In this document: positions 31,807 through 39,482 of the stretch, piece by piece
Numbering within the stretch: position 1 is the first letter of the stretch
How the letters are laid out: the number at the start of each line of letters is the position of its first letter
From: a virus
IMG/VR virus record: IMGVR_UViG_3300011445_000032
Coordinates: 1-46,126 of that record
DNA length: 46,126 bases
Direction: 5' to 3' (one strand)
Notes under the pieces: generated by a model
Told to the model about the DNA's origin: nothing
The model's input: the letters and a program-made list of their open reading frames with translations, nothing else
The model's database searches: none
Made by a program: the position numbers and the translations under genes

Positions 31807-33468
31807 CTAATTGTCCTCATCGACCGGCTGCAAAATACGCTGCTCGCCCTGCCGCTCTGGGGCCTTCGGCGCCTTCTTGAAGGTCGTGCTGGCCTGCACG
31901 GGCGGACGGTCTAGCGTCTTGCCCGTGAGCAAGTCCTCGACCGTGAGGATCTGCAAGCGCGGATGCTTGCCCCACGGCGACGTGTAGAAGCCCGCGCTGG
32001 CCGCTTCCTTCCTCATCGGTCCGGTCGGTTCCTCCAGGCACAGCAGCGCGCCCATCTCTGCCTTCTCTCTATCCAGCACGCCACGAAGATCGCGGAGATG
32101 TGAGACGCTGACGTGACCGGCCTTCACCGAGAGGATGATCTGCTTCGTCTTTGAGCCGGCGCCTTCGTGGAAGTAGATCCGACCGTCGATGCCGTGGTCG
32201 CGGCCCTTCTTTTCATCGACGGGTCGAGCACCGACCAAGCCGAGCGCCCACCACTGGAACTGATACGGATCGTCGGCCGCTAGCTTCACCGCATCCGGTA
32301 GCGACACTGGCTCACCGATGACTTTGTACTCGGCCGCCGTGATGAACGTGTCTGCCAGCCGACTACGAATCAGGCTGATGGCAAGGCTCGTAATGTCGAT
32401 TCCGATCCATCGCCGCTTCAGTTTCTGAGCAGCCGCAATCGTCGTGCCGCAGCCGCAGAACGGATCCAGTACGGTGTCGCCTTCGTTGCTGGACGCGAGG
32501 ATGATGCGCTCAAGTAGTGCCTCCGGCTTTTGCGTCGGGTAGCCAAGACGCTCCCTCGCCGACGTCTGCAGGCGAATATCCGTCCACACGTCGAGGGCTG
32601 GAACCCCCTTGGACTCGTCAAGGTACAGCCTCAACATGGGAGTTCCGCCGGCTTTCTTCGGCCAGAAGACGCGGCCCATCTTGTCCAGAGCTTCAAGCGC
32701 CTCAATCGTGTCGAGATCACCGATGACATCACGGGCGAACCCAGGGACTGCCCAATGCCGACCCTTCGCGGTCGGATCAATTCCACGCCACTGCTTTCCA
32801 GATGAACCGGACCGAACGCCAGGCGCCGTAAGCGTGTTCCGATTGAATCTGCGTCCTGTATCCGGTTCCACATTGTTGAACCACGCGTCCGCAGTCTCCT
32901 GTGGCAGGGGCATATAGGCAGGGTTCCATACGTACGCCTCGCCCTTTGTGTAGAAGAAAATTGTGTCGTGTATCGGCCCAAATCGCTTGGAGCTGCCGTG
33001 CGCCCCAGTCCGCTTCCAGATGATTTCGTTCCGGAAACACTGTGGACCGAAGACGGCATCGAGGAGCATCTTCAGGTAGTGGCTCGCGGTCGGGTCGCAG
33101 TGCAGGTAGATTGATCCGGTCGGATTCAGCACGCGCCGCAGCTCCAAGAGCCGAGGCGCCATCATGGCGAGGTAGGCCATCATGTCGCTGTCGCCGAGGA
33201 GCGTCCGAAACGCCTGCATCGCCTCAGACACCTTGCCGCCCGCCACGATCACCTCGTCGCACGAGCGCGCGGCGGCTTCGTCCCACTTCCACGTATCGCT
33301 GAACGCCTTGATCTGAGACGCTGCTTCCGTCCCATCGTGCTCGGCGAACAGCACGTTGTACGAGGCATTCGAGTTGAAAGGCGGGTCTAGGTAGACGAGA
33401 TCGACGCTGGCGTCGTCGATGTGACGCCGCATCACTTCGAGGTTGTCGCCGTAGAATAGTTGGTTCAT
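31807..33468 (-). CDS. DNA methyltransferase fused to an Mrr-like nuclease domain
   Basis: A 553-aa fusion. Residues 1-380 are a beta-class amino-methyltransferase: motif IV DPPF at 28-31 (as in N6-adenine or N4-cytosine enzymes) precedes motif [16 protein letters not shown] near 333-347. Residues ~400-515 form a restriction-endonuclease-like domain with [11 protein letters not shown] (Asp 428) and [10 protein letters not shown] (Ser 447, Lys 449), followed by conserved [19 protein letters not shown]. In Mrr-type enzymes the motif is Asp then (E/Q)xK; here Ser replaces E/Q, so cleavage is uncertain. It may be a modification enzyme with a regulatory or silent nuclease domain, or a one-gene restriction-modification system. 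Gap to upstream gene: 27 bases. Confidence 0.8.
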   Translation of the reverse strand: MNQLFYGDNLEVMRRHIDDASVDLVYLDPPFNSNASYNVLFAEHDGTEAASQIKAFSDTWKWDEAAARSCDEVIVAGGKVSEAMQAFRTLLGDSDMMAYLAMMAPRLLELRRVLNPTGSIYLHCDPTASHYLKMLLDAVFGPQCFRNEIIWKRTGAHGSSKRFGPIHDTIFFYTKGEAYVWNPAYMPLPQETADAWFNNVEPDTGRRFNRNTLTAPGVRSGSSGKQWRGIDPTAKGRHWAVPGFARDVIGDLDTIEALEALDKMGRVFWPKKAGGTPMLRLYLDESKGVPALDVWTDIRLQTSARERLGYPTQKPEALLERIILASSNEGDTVLDPFCGCGTTIAAAQKLKRRWIGIDITSLAISLIRSRLADTFITAAEYKVIGEPVSLPDAVKLAADDPYQFQWWALGLVGARPVDEKKGRDHGIDGRIYFHEGAGSKTKQIILSVKAGHVSVSHLRDLRGVLDREKAEMGALLCLEEPTGPMRKEAASAGFYTSPWGKHPRLQILTVEDLLTGKTLDRPPVQASTTFKKAPKAPERQGEQRILQPVDEDN

Positions 33469-33495
33469 GAACGAGTCAGGCGGGTTGTCTGTCCT

Positions 33496-34314
33496 TTATT
33501 CATCGGATTGGCGTTCGTCCGCGTCGACGGCATCGTCGTCGGACTTGGTGGCGGCATCTTCCTTCTCTCGTTTCGTCCGAAGCGACTTGCCAGCCGCCTT
33601 CCCCACGCGCCGACGAGCGGCATCCGCCTTGTCGCCTTCGATGACGTCGCGCTTGAGGACCTCCTGCTTGAGAGCCTCGCGGAGCGTGTCGACGTCGAGC
33701 TTCGCGTCAGGTGAGAGCCGCCGCAGCTCGCGCCGGACGCTCTCGAGGACCGCGTCGGAGAGGATAACGGCGGCCAGGTAGAACTTGCTCGTCGCCTGCT
33801 TTTGGTCGTGGTAGGCGTAGAGGCCAGACTTAACCATGCTCTCGCGCGTCAGGTGGTACACGCGCTCGATGTCGTCGCCGCTCTTTGGATTCAGGGTGAG
33901 CAGGTCAACGTCGAGCACGAGCTCGGCGTCAATCGGCTTCGCGAAGATGACTTTGAACACCTTCCACACGTGGCCGTTCGTGAGGCCGACCCACTCGATG
34001 CCCTGGTTGGCGGCGTAGTCGACCGCCTGCTTCATGTGCGAGTCCTTCAGATCGAGGCCGATTGCCTTGACCTCGATGAGCATCTGGAACTTGCCGTCGA
34101 TCCGCGTGGCCAGGTCACAGTACGTGCCGCGGATACAGAGCTCGCGCGTGATCTCGCTGTACTTCTCGTAGCCGAAGACCTCCGCGAGGACGTCAGTCGC
34201 GATCATCGACGTGTCTGATTCGTTCACATCCCTCGATTTCGCCGACGACAGGATCGGTTGGTACCGCTTCAGCCCCGCTGTCAAACGTTCGGAAACGCGC
34301 GACGAAATAGCCAT
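33496..34314 (-). CDS. Stand-alone HsdR-N-like nuclease
   Basis: A 272-aa protein matching the N-terminal nuclease domain of type I restriction R subunits: YCDLATRID (Asp 67), FQMLIEVKAIG (Glu 81, Lys 83) and HMKQAVDYAANQGIEWVGLT then NGHVWKVF. The PD-(D/E)xK residues look intact, but there is no helicase or other R-subunit domain. The C-terminal third is charged, low complexity. ATG 34314 has GAAGGGAC upstream; TTG 34335 is less likely. It lies between an outer-membrane protein and the methyltransferase fusion, so a role in restriction or anti-phage defence is possible. It could also be a DNA-end processing factor. Confidence 0.65.
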   Translation of the reverse strand: MAISSRVSERLTAGLKRYQPILSSAKSRDVNESDTSMIATDVLAEVFGYEKYSEITRELCIRGTYCDLATRIDGKFQMLIEVKAIGLDLKDSHMKQAVDYAANQGIEWVGLTNGHVWKVFKVIFAKPIDAELVLDVDLLTLNPKSGDDIERVYHLTRESMVKSGLYAYHDQKQATSKFYLAAVILSDAVLESVRRELRRLSPDAKLDVDTLREALKQEVLKRDVIEGDKADAARRRVGKAAGKSLRTKREKEDAATKSDDDAVDADERQSDE

Positions 34315-34370
34315 ATCTACCGTCCCTTCCGCCAACGAACGACTTCACTGATCCCGAGACCTTTTCATCG

Positions 34371-35021
34371 TCAGAATTGAAACGACGCGCTGACCCCGAA
34401 CGAGGCCGGCCCGCTGAAGTCGGTACTGAAGGGCACCGAGAGCCACGGTCGGATGAGGGCGCGTCCGTTCTGGAGGCCGACGCCGATCCCGATCCGCCCG
34501 TAGGTGTCGCTCTGTTCTTGCTCGAAGAACCCACTCAACTCGGTCCGACGATGCGCCACCCCAAGAGACACGTATGGGATGACACCGATCCGCGTGCCGG
34601 GACGCGTCGCCAGGACGCCGGCACTCACACCAGCAGACGTGCTGGACGCGTCGAAATAGGTGCCGGTGTCGAGGATGTTGTCCGGGCCGAGCTCCCAGCC
34701 GACGCTCGCCCGCGGGCAGATGGACACACGCCCCGCCGCGGCCGGGAAGTCGTAGCCGGCGGCGAGGCCGATGTCGATGGTGGTACCGTCCCACGGGTCG
34801 TACTCGCTCTGGCCGACGCTGAACGTCCCGAAGAAGTCGCGTCCTGCTGTGACGAACGCCTCATAGCCGAATTGGTCGGAGGTGCCCCAGATTCCGCCGC
34901 CGACGCGGACATGGCGCTCTTGCAGGGACGGCGCGCCGAGGCACACCTGGGCCTCGGCGGTTGCGGCGGTCCAAACCATCAGTAGAGGAACGGCGACGAC
35001 GAAGGTGCCAAGACGTCTCAC
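34371..35021 (-). CDS. Outer-membrane beta-barrel protein, lysogenic conversion candidate
   Basis: A 216-aa protein with a signal peptide (MRRLGTFVVAVPLLMVWTAA then TAEAQ, cleavage after A-E-A) and alternating beta strands (FGYEAFVTAGRDFFGTFSVG; IDIGLAAGYDFPAAAGRVSI; RIGIGVGLQNGRALIRPWLS) that end in SFQF, the aromatic C-terminal signal for barrel insertion. It starts at GTG 35021, overlapping the repressor stop by GTGA, so it is translationally coupled to the repressor and made in the lysogen. A phage-encoded surface barrel of this kind may change receptors or exclude other phages. Function is inferred. Confidence 0.7.
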   Translation of the reverse strand: MRRLGTFVVAVPLLMVWTAATAEAQVCLGAPSLQERHVRVGGGIWGTSDQFGYEAFVTAGRDFFGTFSVGQSEYDPWDGTTIDIGLAAGYDFPAAAGRVSICPRASVGWELGPDNILDTGTYFDASSTSAGVSAGVLATRPGTRIGVIPYVSLGVAHRRTELSGFFEQEQSDTYGRIGIGVGLQNGRALIRPWLSVPFSTDFSGPASFGVSASFQF

Positions 35022-35713
35022 CGCTGCCTCCGTGACCAGATGATTGGATGCATCGCGCCAATCTCTGACTTTTTCACGAACCGCGATTCATACGCCGGGT
35101 TGGCTGATTCGAGCATCCAGCCGCCAGGCACCTTGCGCGCGATCTTCAGCAACCGCTCGCCGTTCAACAGCATCACGTAGACCTCGTCGCCGTCGCGAGC
35201 CGGTGTGTTCGGCGACACGATGAGCTTCATGCCAGGGCGATAGATAGGCGCCATCGAATCGCCGCGTACCTTGACGCCGTAGGCGCGTGGGTCGGTGACG
35301 TCGTGCGGGCGAGAGATCCGATCCTCGATGTCCGATTTGAGCGTACCGTCCTCCTCCCAGAAGAGACCAGGCTGCGGCGAGGCGTCGCCCTCCGCGATCA
35401 TCGGGATGTCGTCTCGCTTGTACCCGGTCGAGACGTCCGTGAAATCGGGCTCGGCCTCTCCGCGCCCGATGACCCCGGCGGTGTGGGTTCCGTGTCCGGC
35501 GTACTCGGGATCGATGCCGCTCAACAGATCCTCGACGGAGCAAACGAGCGCCTTCGCCGCGCGCAGAACGGTGCCGGTCTCAGGAAGGCCAAAGCGATCC
35601 GATTCCCAATTCGACAGTTGGCCCTGGCCAACGCCCATTTTCTCTGCGAGTTCCTTCTGAGAGAGCCCACGCTCCTCGCGGACGCGCCTGAGGTTCTCGC
35701 CGAACGTCGCCAT
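35018..35713 (-). CDS. CI/LexA-like repressor with S24 peptidase domain
   Basis: Maintains lysogeny by binding operators between it and the cro-like gene. The 231-aa protein has an N-terminal helix-turn-helix (ENLRRVREERGLSQKELAEK MGVGQGQLSNWE, residues 6-37), a linker with candidate autocleavage site Ala-Gly at 79-80 or 72-73, and a C-terminal S24 domain with Ser 153 in VRGDSMAPIYRPGMKL and Lys 190 in GERLLKIARK, the Ser-Lys dyad. RecA-stimulated self-cleavage and induction by DNA damage are expected from the family. The start is ATG 35713; an upstream ATG (35773) is possible but crosses the operators. Confidence 0.93.
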   Translation of the reverse strand: MATFGENLRRVREERGLSQKELAEKMGVGQGQLSNWESDRFGLPETGTVLRAAKALVCSVEDLLSGIDPEYAGHGTHTAGVIGRGEAEPDFTDVSTGYKRDDIPMIAEGDASPQPGLFWEEDGTLKSDIEDRISRPHDVTDPRAYGVKVRGDSMAPIYRPGMKLIVSPNTPARDGDEVYVMLLNGERLLKIARKVPGGWMLESANPAYESRFVKKSEIGAMHPIIWSRRQR

Positions 35714-35715
35714 GT

Positions 35716-35805
35716 TTAGTGAGAGCAACGCTACCGGCGACCGTGAAGTCTTGCAAGCACTAAGTCTTTCCACTACCGTCAGTTAGTGTGAGCGCTAAAT
35801 TAGTG
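35716..35805. promoter_or_regulatory. Operator region with repeated TTAGTG half-sites
   Basis: Five hexamers of the TTAGTG type: TTAGTG at 35716-35721, CACTAA at 35758-35763, TTAGTG at 35783-35788, CGCTAA at 35793-35798 (paired with the previous as an inverted repeat, 4-base spacer), and TTAGTG at 35800-35805 abutting the -35 box. These are candidate repressor/Cro operators. Confidence 0.6.
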
Positions 35806-35834
35806 TTGACAAATGTATTTGCAGGCCCTATGTT
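35806..35834 (+). promoter_or_regulatory. Strong sigma-70 type promoter of the early operon
   Basis: TTGACA at 35806-35811, a 17-base spacer, and TATGTT at 35829-35834. Start of transcription would be about 35841, exactly the GTG of the cro-like gene. The -35 box touches a TTAGTG operator, so the repressor would block it. Confidence 0.75.
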
Positions 35835-35840
35835 TAGGGC

Positions 35841-36122
35841 GTGCAAAAGAAGAAGTTAGGCCACGACCAGCTCAGTCACCTACGCGCTGTTCCTCCGACC
35901 GCATTCCCGAATCGCGTTCGAGTGGCGCTTGACCTTCTCGGTGTCACGCAGATGAAGGCGGCTGAGGAGACGGGAATCCACGCGTCGACCCTCAGTCAGA
36001 TCATCAACGGCAAGCACGCGGACGTGAAGCTCGACACGAGTCGGCGCCTGGCCGAGTACGTCGGTTGCGCGATCGAGGACCTATTTCCCGTGAGCCGCGA
36101 AGCCGAGCGAGCGAGCGCGTAA
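35841..36122 (+). CDS. Cro-like HTH protein, probably translated from a leaderless mRNA
   Basis: A 93-aa protein with a helix-turn-helix (QMKAAEETGIHASTLSQIIN), first gene of the rightward early operon, opposite the repressor. It begins at GTG 35841, seven bases after the -10 box, leaving no room for a ribosome site. The only AGGG (35836-35839) is too close to serve. This matches leaderless initiation as in lambda cI from PRM. The stop overlaps the next gene by TAATG. Start is inferred from promoter position. Confidence 0.75.
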   Translation: MQKKKLGHDQLSHLRAVPPTAFPNRVRVALDLLGVTQMKAAEETGIHASTLSQIINGKHADVKLDTSRRLAEYVGCAIEDLFPVSREAERASA

Positions 36123-36511
36123 TGGCCCGCCGCGCGTACTTCACCGGCGCTCGGCGTCCTGCAGGTGTGGCCGCGACCTCGCCCGTGGAGCTGACTCCTG
36201 GACGCCAGGCGTCGAGCGTCGCTGAAGTATCCGAGCCCGTCTCTGGCCACACCCTCGACCGCGCGATCGTGCGCCTGCAGCAGGTCGCCGGCGACTCGGT
36301 CTGGCTCGACGGCACGCAGATCGCGGAGTTCCTCGGCATCTCCCCCGCGACCTACTACCGGCTCCGGAGCGCGAAGGTGTTTCCGATCCCAGAGGCCTGG
36401 CCGAAGCTGACCTGGCCCCGCTACCACGTCGACGACATCGCCCACTACCTGCGCACCAGCGCGCAGTGCCACGCCTCCCAACGGCTGCGCATGCAGAAAG
36501 GGGCGCGGTAG
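36122..36511 (+). CDS. AlpA/excisionase-like DNA-binding protein
   Basis: A 129-aa protein. The C-terminal half reads DGTQIAEFLGISPATYYRLR followed by FPIPEAWPKLTWPRYHVDDI, the MerR-like winged helix seen in excisionases and AlpA-type proteins. The first 50 residues are low complexity. Directly following cro, it may be the excisionase or an early activator. Translation is coupled by TAATG overlap with cro. Confidence 0.6.
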   Translation: MARRAYFTGARRPAGVAATSPVELTPGRQASSVAEVSEPVSGHTLDRAIVRLQQVAGDSVWLDGTQIAEFLGISPATYYRLRSAKVFPIPEAWPKLTWPRYHVDDIAHYLRTSAQCHASQRLRMQKGAR

Positions 36512-36697
36512 ATGGCGCCTATCAACCTCGACCAGCTGAAGGCCCGCATCACCGGCCTGAACCACGCCGACCGGCTGCGCCTGGCGGCCGACCTCCTGTC
36601 CGAGCAGCCGGAGCTCGCCGAGTGCATCGCGGCGATCGTCGTGCACGAGCTCCGGACCGAGCGTGAGTCGCAGGCGCCGAAGAAGGGGGAGGCGTAG
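36512..36697 (+). CDS. Small hypothetical helical protein
   Basis: A 61-aa helical acidic and leucine-rich protein (INLDQLKARITGLNHADRLR). AAAGGGGCG lies before ATG 36512. No family recognised. It belongs to the chain of tiny early genes. Confidence 0.45.
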   Translation: MAPINLDQLKARITGLNHADRLRLAADLLSEQPELAECIAAIVVHELRTERESQAPKKGEA

Positions 36698-36925
36698 ATG
36701 GACGCCCTGCAGCAGCCGACGCGCATCTCCGATTCTGAGTCCGGTCGCGCGATGGGATCGCTGGCGTCGTGCGTGCCTTGGCCGGTTCGCGTCCGCAACA
36801 CGGTGGCGCTGCAGATCGTCGCCCGCGACCAGGCGCCGGATGCGATGCCGATGTCCTACGCCCTGAAGACCATCACGTTCTGCCGCTGCTCGGTTACCTT
36901 CCACGATTCCAAGGTGGGCTCCTGA
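36698..36925 (+). CDS. Small hypothetical protein
   Basis: A 75-aa protein with CVPWPVRVRNTVALQIVARD and a late CRCS. It begins right after the previous stop and its stop overlaps the next start (TGATG). No family recognised. It could partly be a linker frame, but the tight packing supports translation. Confidence 0.4.
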   Translation: MDALQQPTRISDSESGRAMGSLASCVPWPVRVRNTVALQIVARDQAPDAMPMSYALKTITFCRCSVTFHDSKVGS

Positions 36926-37344
36926 TGGCGTCGAGTCCAGTCATGTCTCGTGTCTCGTCGTCGACCCATGAGGTCAACCGGCATGACCTGAGCGGTCTCC
37001 TGGCCATCGTGCTGCAGCGGCTCGCCGTGCAGGTCAAGGAGCTGGCGCACTGGTGGGCCTGCGATGCGGCGTACGCCTCGCGCGTCCTCTCCGGCGAAAA
37101 GCCGCTGAGCGGTGAACGGATCTCGCAGCTCCCCGTGCACGTCCAGGTGGAGCTCGCGCGCGAGTGGGGGGAAGCGTTGGGCCTGCTGGTTGGGGCCAAG
37201 GCGGCGGCCATCGGTGCGTTGACCGCCGCCTGTTATCTGCTCGCCGTGGACGAACGATCGGCCGGCCTGCCGCTGAAGGCGGGTCCACCGATCAAGGCGG
37301 AACTGCCGGACGTGCCTACCGTGCCGGCCCGGAGGCGTGCATGA
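36925..37344 (+). CDS. Putative early regulator
   Basis: A 139-aa protein with HDLSGLLAIVLQRLAVQVKE and LAHWWACDAAYASRVLSGEK followed by PLSGERISQLPVHVQVELAR, a helical, lambda-type HTH arrangement. The position in the early left-to-right operon suggests a regulator comparable to CII or an antirepressor, but no known sequence motif proves it. Start at ATG 36925 in TGATG overlap. Confidence 0.45.
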   Translation: MASSPVMSRVSSSTHEVNRHDLSGLLAIVLQRLAVQVKELAHWWACDAAYASRVLSGEKPLSGERISQLPVHVQVELAREWGEALGLLVGAKAAAIGALTAACYLLAVDERSAGLPLKAGPPIKAELPDVPTVPARRRA

Positions 37345-37463
37345 CGACGCACGAGCCGCTCCCCGTCCTCTACGTGCCGGTGCTGTTCCTGTTCGCCGCC
37401 GGCCTGGTCGTCGCCCTGATCGTGCTCGCGCCGATCGCCTGGCTCGTGCGGAGGGTCCGGTGA
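37341..37463 (+). CDS. Tiny single-span membrane protein
   Basis: A 40-aa protein of which residues 11-32 are a hydrophobic helix ending with basic WLVRRVR. It overlaps both neighbours (ATGA and TGATG). Possible superinfection-immunity or stress peptide; function unknown. Confidence 0.45.
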   Translation: MTTHEPLPVLYVPVLFLFAAGLVVALIVLAPIAWLVRRVR

Positions 37464-37762
37464 TGGCGCTGCTTATCGACTACGCGCCGCCGAAGAAAGT
37501 CAGCCGCCGCGGAGACTGGCACGACTCAAGCGCCATCTACAGCACGTTGCCTGGCCGCGAGGGCTACCTCGAGCTGTTCCGGCTGGCGGGGCGGATCGGC
37601 GTCCACCCGCGGCGCGTGCACCTGACGGGCGACCGGGCGCACGCGCTGCTGCGCTGCCGCGAAGTCTTCCTCGCTGAGAAGGCTGGTGCGCGGCGCGGCA
37701 CGCCCGACGAGATCCGCGCGCTGTGGCCGCGGCCGGTGCCGCTGGAGGCCGACCATGTCTGA
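37463..37762 (+). CDS. DUF4031-like small protein
   Basis: A 99-aa protein with MALLIDYAPPKKVSRRGDWH, then an alpha-beta fold (LELFRLAGRIGVHPRRVHLT; HALLRCREVFLAEKAGARRG) resembling DUF4031 proteins, which occur in many phages and bacteria. It may bind DNA or nucleotides; no function known. Start in TGATG overlap with the previous gene. Confidence 0.5.
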   Translation: MALLIDYAPPKKVSRRGDWHDSSAIYSTLPGREGYLELFRLAGRIGVHPRRVHLTGDRAHALLRCREVFLAEKAGARRGTPDEIRALWPRPVPLEADHV

Positions 37763-37979
37763 CCGTCGTCCGCCGCGCTGCCAGTGCCAGCAAGACACCT
37801 GGCCGACCGCTCGCGCCATCCCGCCGGTGTGCGGCGCCTACGGACAGCCGAAGAGCACCGGCCGCTGCCATTGCACCAAGTGTGGCCACGATCCGGAGTG
37901 CCACGGCATTGCGCGCTCGATCAACCGTCGGGCGTCCCATCGGCAGACCATCGAGATCGTCGCGGAGTCGCCGGCATGA
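37755..37979 (+). CDS. Small zinc-binding protein
   Basis: A 74-aa protein with CQCQ, a central C, and CHCTKCGHDPECHG, which gives several cysteine pairs likely to bind zinc. The start overlaps the previous gene by 8 bases. No family recognised. Confidence 0.45.
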   Translation: MSDRRPPRCQCQQDTWPTARAIPPVCGAYGQPKSTGRCHCTKCGHDPECHGIARSINRRASHRQTIEIVAESPA

Positions 37980-38335
37980 GCACCTTCGACTGGACTGTCC
38001 TCGCCGCCGCGATCGCCGTCGCCTACGCGCTGCTCGTCGGCGCCAAGGAGCTGACCCATGAGATCCGTCGTCGCCTCCGTCGTAGACGCGTGCGTGCCGA
38101 GCTGGCTGCGGTGTCTCGTGGGCGTGCACGAGTTCGTGAGGCTGCACGAGTCGACGGAACACGCGGGCCGCATGTGGCTGCAGTGCATCCACTGTCGACA
38201 CGAAACGCCGGGACTCCGGCACGCGATCCGTCGATCGGGGTCGACCAGGTGATCGCGGAGCGCCGCGCGCGGTTCCTGCGGCACCTCGACGAACGCGGCC
38301 TCTGCGTTGACGACGTCCGCATCGAATCCAGGTAA
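37976..38335 (+). CDS. Small protein with N-terminal membrane helix; 3' part overlaps another ORF
   Basis: The frame from ATG 37976 begins MSTFDWTVLAAAIAVAYALL, a membrane helix, then a highly basic stretch (EIRRRLRRRRVRAELAAVSR) and runs on without stop to 38335, 119 aa. The second half is probably partly antifunctional because the 38058 gene reads through it in another frame. A short GTG-started piece at 38249, MIAERRARFLRHLDERGLCV, could also be separate. Boundaries uncertain. Confidence 0.35.
   Translation: MSTFDWTVLAAAIAVAYALLVGAKELTHEIRRRLRRRRVRAELAAVSRGRARVREAARVDGTRGPHVAAVHPLSTRNAGTPARDPSIGVDQVIAERRARFLRHLDERGLCVDDVRIESR
38058..38252 (+). CDS. Small zinc-finger-like protein, nested in the overlapping frame
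   Basis: A 64-aa protein with CLVGVHEFVRLHESTEHAGR and MWLQCIHCRHETPGL: a pattern of Cys, His, CxxC seen in phage proteins with a small zinc finger. It is read in a different frame from the 37976 gene, over which it lies, and its conserved layout makes it the more credible of the two in this stretch. Confidence 0.5.
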   Translation: MRSVVASVVDACVPSWLRCLVGVHEFVRLHESTEHAGRMWLQCIHCRHETPGLRHAIRRSGSTR

Positions 38336-38345
38336 TAGCATTACC
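38331..38345. promoter_or_regulatory. Perfect inverted repeat upstream of the DNA-metabolism gene
   Basis: GGTAAT-AGC-ATTACC, 15 bases, over the stop codon of the preceding frame. Followed by CCCTTTTGACA. It could be an operator or a weak hairpin; no ribosome or promoter role is shown. Confidence 0.4.
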
Positions 38346-38374
38346 CCCTTTTGACACGGAAGGCAGGTCCCCGC

Positions 38375-39478
38375 ATGGCAGGTATGACCGCGCTCGCCGA
38401 CATCGCGCGCACCGCGACCGGCAGCACCCAAACCATCGACCGCGGCGCCCTGAGCACCGAGGCCGTCCTGGCGCGCGTGACGCGCATCCAGGAAATCAAG
38501 CGGAAGGTGATGAAGAAGGGCGTCCACTTCGGCGACCCGTTCCCCGGCGCCGACAAGGACACGCTGCTCAAGCCCGGCGGCGAGCTCCTCCTGATGACGT
38601 TCCAGATCGGCGCGATCCCCGAGATCGAGGACCTCTCGACGCCGGACGCCGCGCGCTACCGGGTGCGCATGCGGGCGTCCCACCAGGTCACCGGCGAGAT
38701 CCTCGGCGAGTACACGGCCGAGGCCTCCAGCGACGAGGACAAGCGGCGGTGGCGCGCCGCGGTCTGCGATGAGGAGTGGGACGAGGCGCCGATCGACCAG
38801 CGGCGGAAACAGTGGAAGAAGAAGAAGAGCGACGGTAGCGCCTACAGTGTGCTGCAGATCCGCACGTCGCCCGCCGACGAGTCGCCCAACGTCCTCGCGA
38901 TCGCGCAGAAGCGCGCCATGATCGGCCTGACCCGTCAGGTGCTCGCCTGCTCCGACATCTTCGACCAGAACCTCGAGGACATGCCCGACTACCTGCGCGA
39001 GCAGCCCGTCGACGGGCACACGGGCAAGCCGACGCGCACGTCCGCCGCGGGATCTACGAATGGCGGCGGCACGGAGGGGAAGGGCACCAGCGCCGGCGAC
39101 GACAAGCCGAAGAGCGGCATCACCGAGGCCGTGCTCATCACCGGGTTCAAGGAACGCGAGGGGAAGAAGAAGGCCGGCGGCACGTTCACGAAGTACGAGA
39201 TCGCCGTCGGGAACCTCGTCTACGAGACCCTCTTCCAGAAGCTCGCGGCCAGCGCGAAGGAGGCCCACGACACGAAGGCGTGGGTCCGTCTCCACTGGAC
39301 GCTCAACGAGCCCTGGGGCCGCAAGCTCGAGAAGCTCGAGGCGGCCGAGGCGCCGAAGCCGGTCACGCCCGCGAAGGCCCATGCCACGCCGGCGGCGCCC
39401 GCGCGCGAACGCGAGCCAGGCGACGAGGACGACGCCGACCTCACGCCAGACGCGTCGTCCCTGAACTTCGGGAAGTAA
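38375..39478 (+). CDS. Conserved phage DNA-metabolism protein (recombination factor candidate)
   Basis: A 367-aa protein with VMKKGVHFGDPFPGADKDTL followed by LKPGGELLLMTFQI, then ARYRVRMRASHQVTGEILGE and ADESPNVLAIAQKRAMIGLT. This core occurs in many phages and integrative elements near recombination and replication genes. A Rad52/annealase-like fold is my guess only. Residues after ~235 are low-complexity linker, then a second small beta domain, then a proline and alanine-rich acidic tail. ATG 38375 has AAGGCAGG upstream; TTG 38351 is possible. It heads the recombination block. Confidence 0.65.
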   Translation: MAGMTALADIARTATGSTQTIDRGALSTEAVLARVTRIQEIKRKVMKKGVHFGDPFPGADKDTLLKPGGELLLMTFQIGAIPEIEDLSTPDAARYRVRMRASHQVTGEILGEYTAEASSDEDKRRWRAAVCDEEWDEAPIDQRRKQWKKKKSDGSAYSVLQIRTSPADESPNVLAIAQKRAMIGLTRQVLACSDIFDQNLEDMPDYLREQPVDGHTGKPTRTSAAGSTNGGGTEGKGTSAGDDKPKSGITEAVLITGFKEREGKKKAGGTFTKYEIAVGNLVYETLFQKLAASAKEAHDTKAWVRLHWTLNEPWGRKLEKLEAAEAPKPVTPAKAHATPAAPAREREPGDEDDADLTPDASSLNFGK

Positions 39479-39482
39479 CCCC

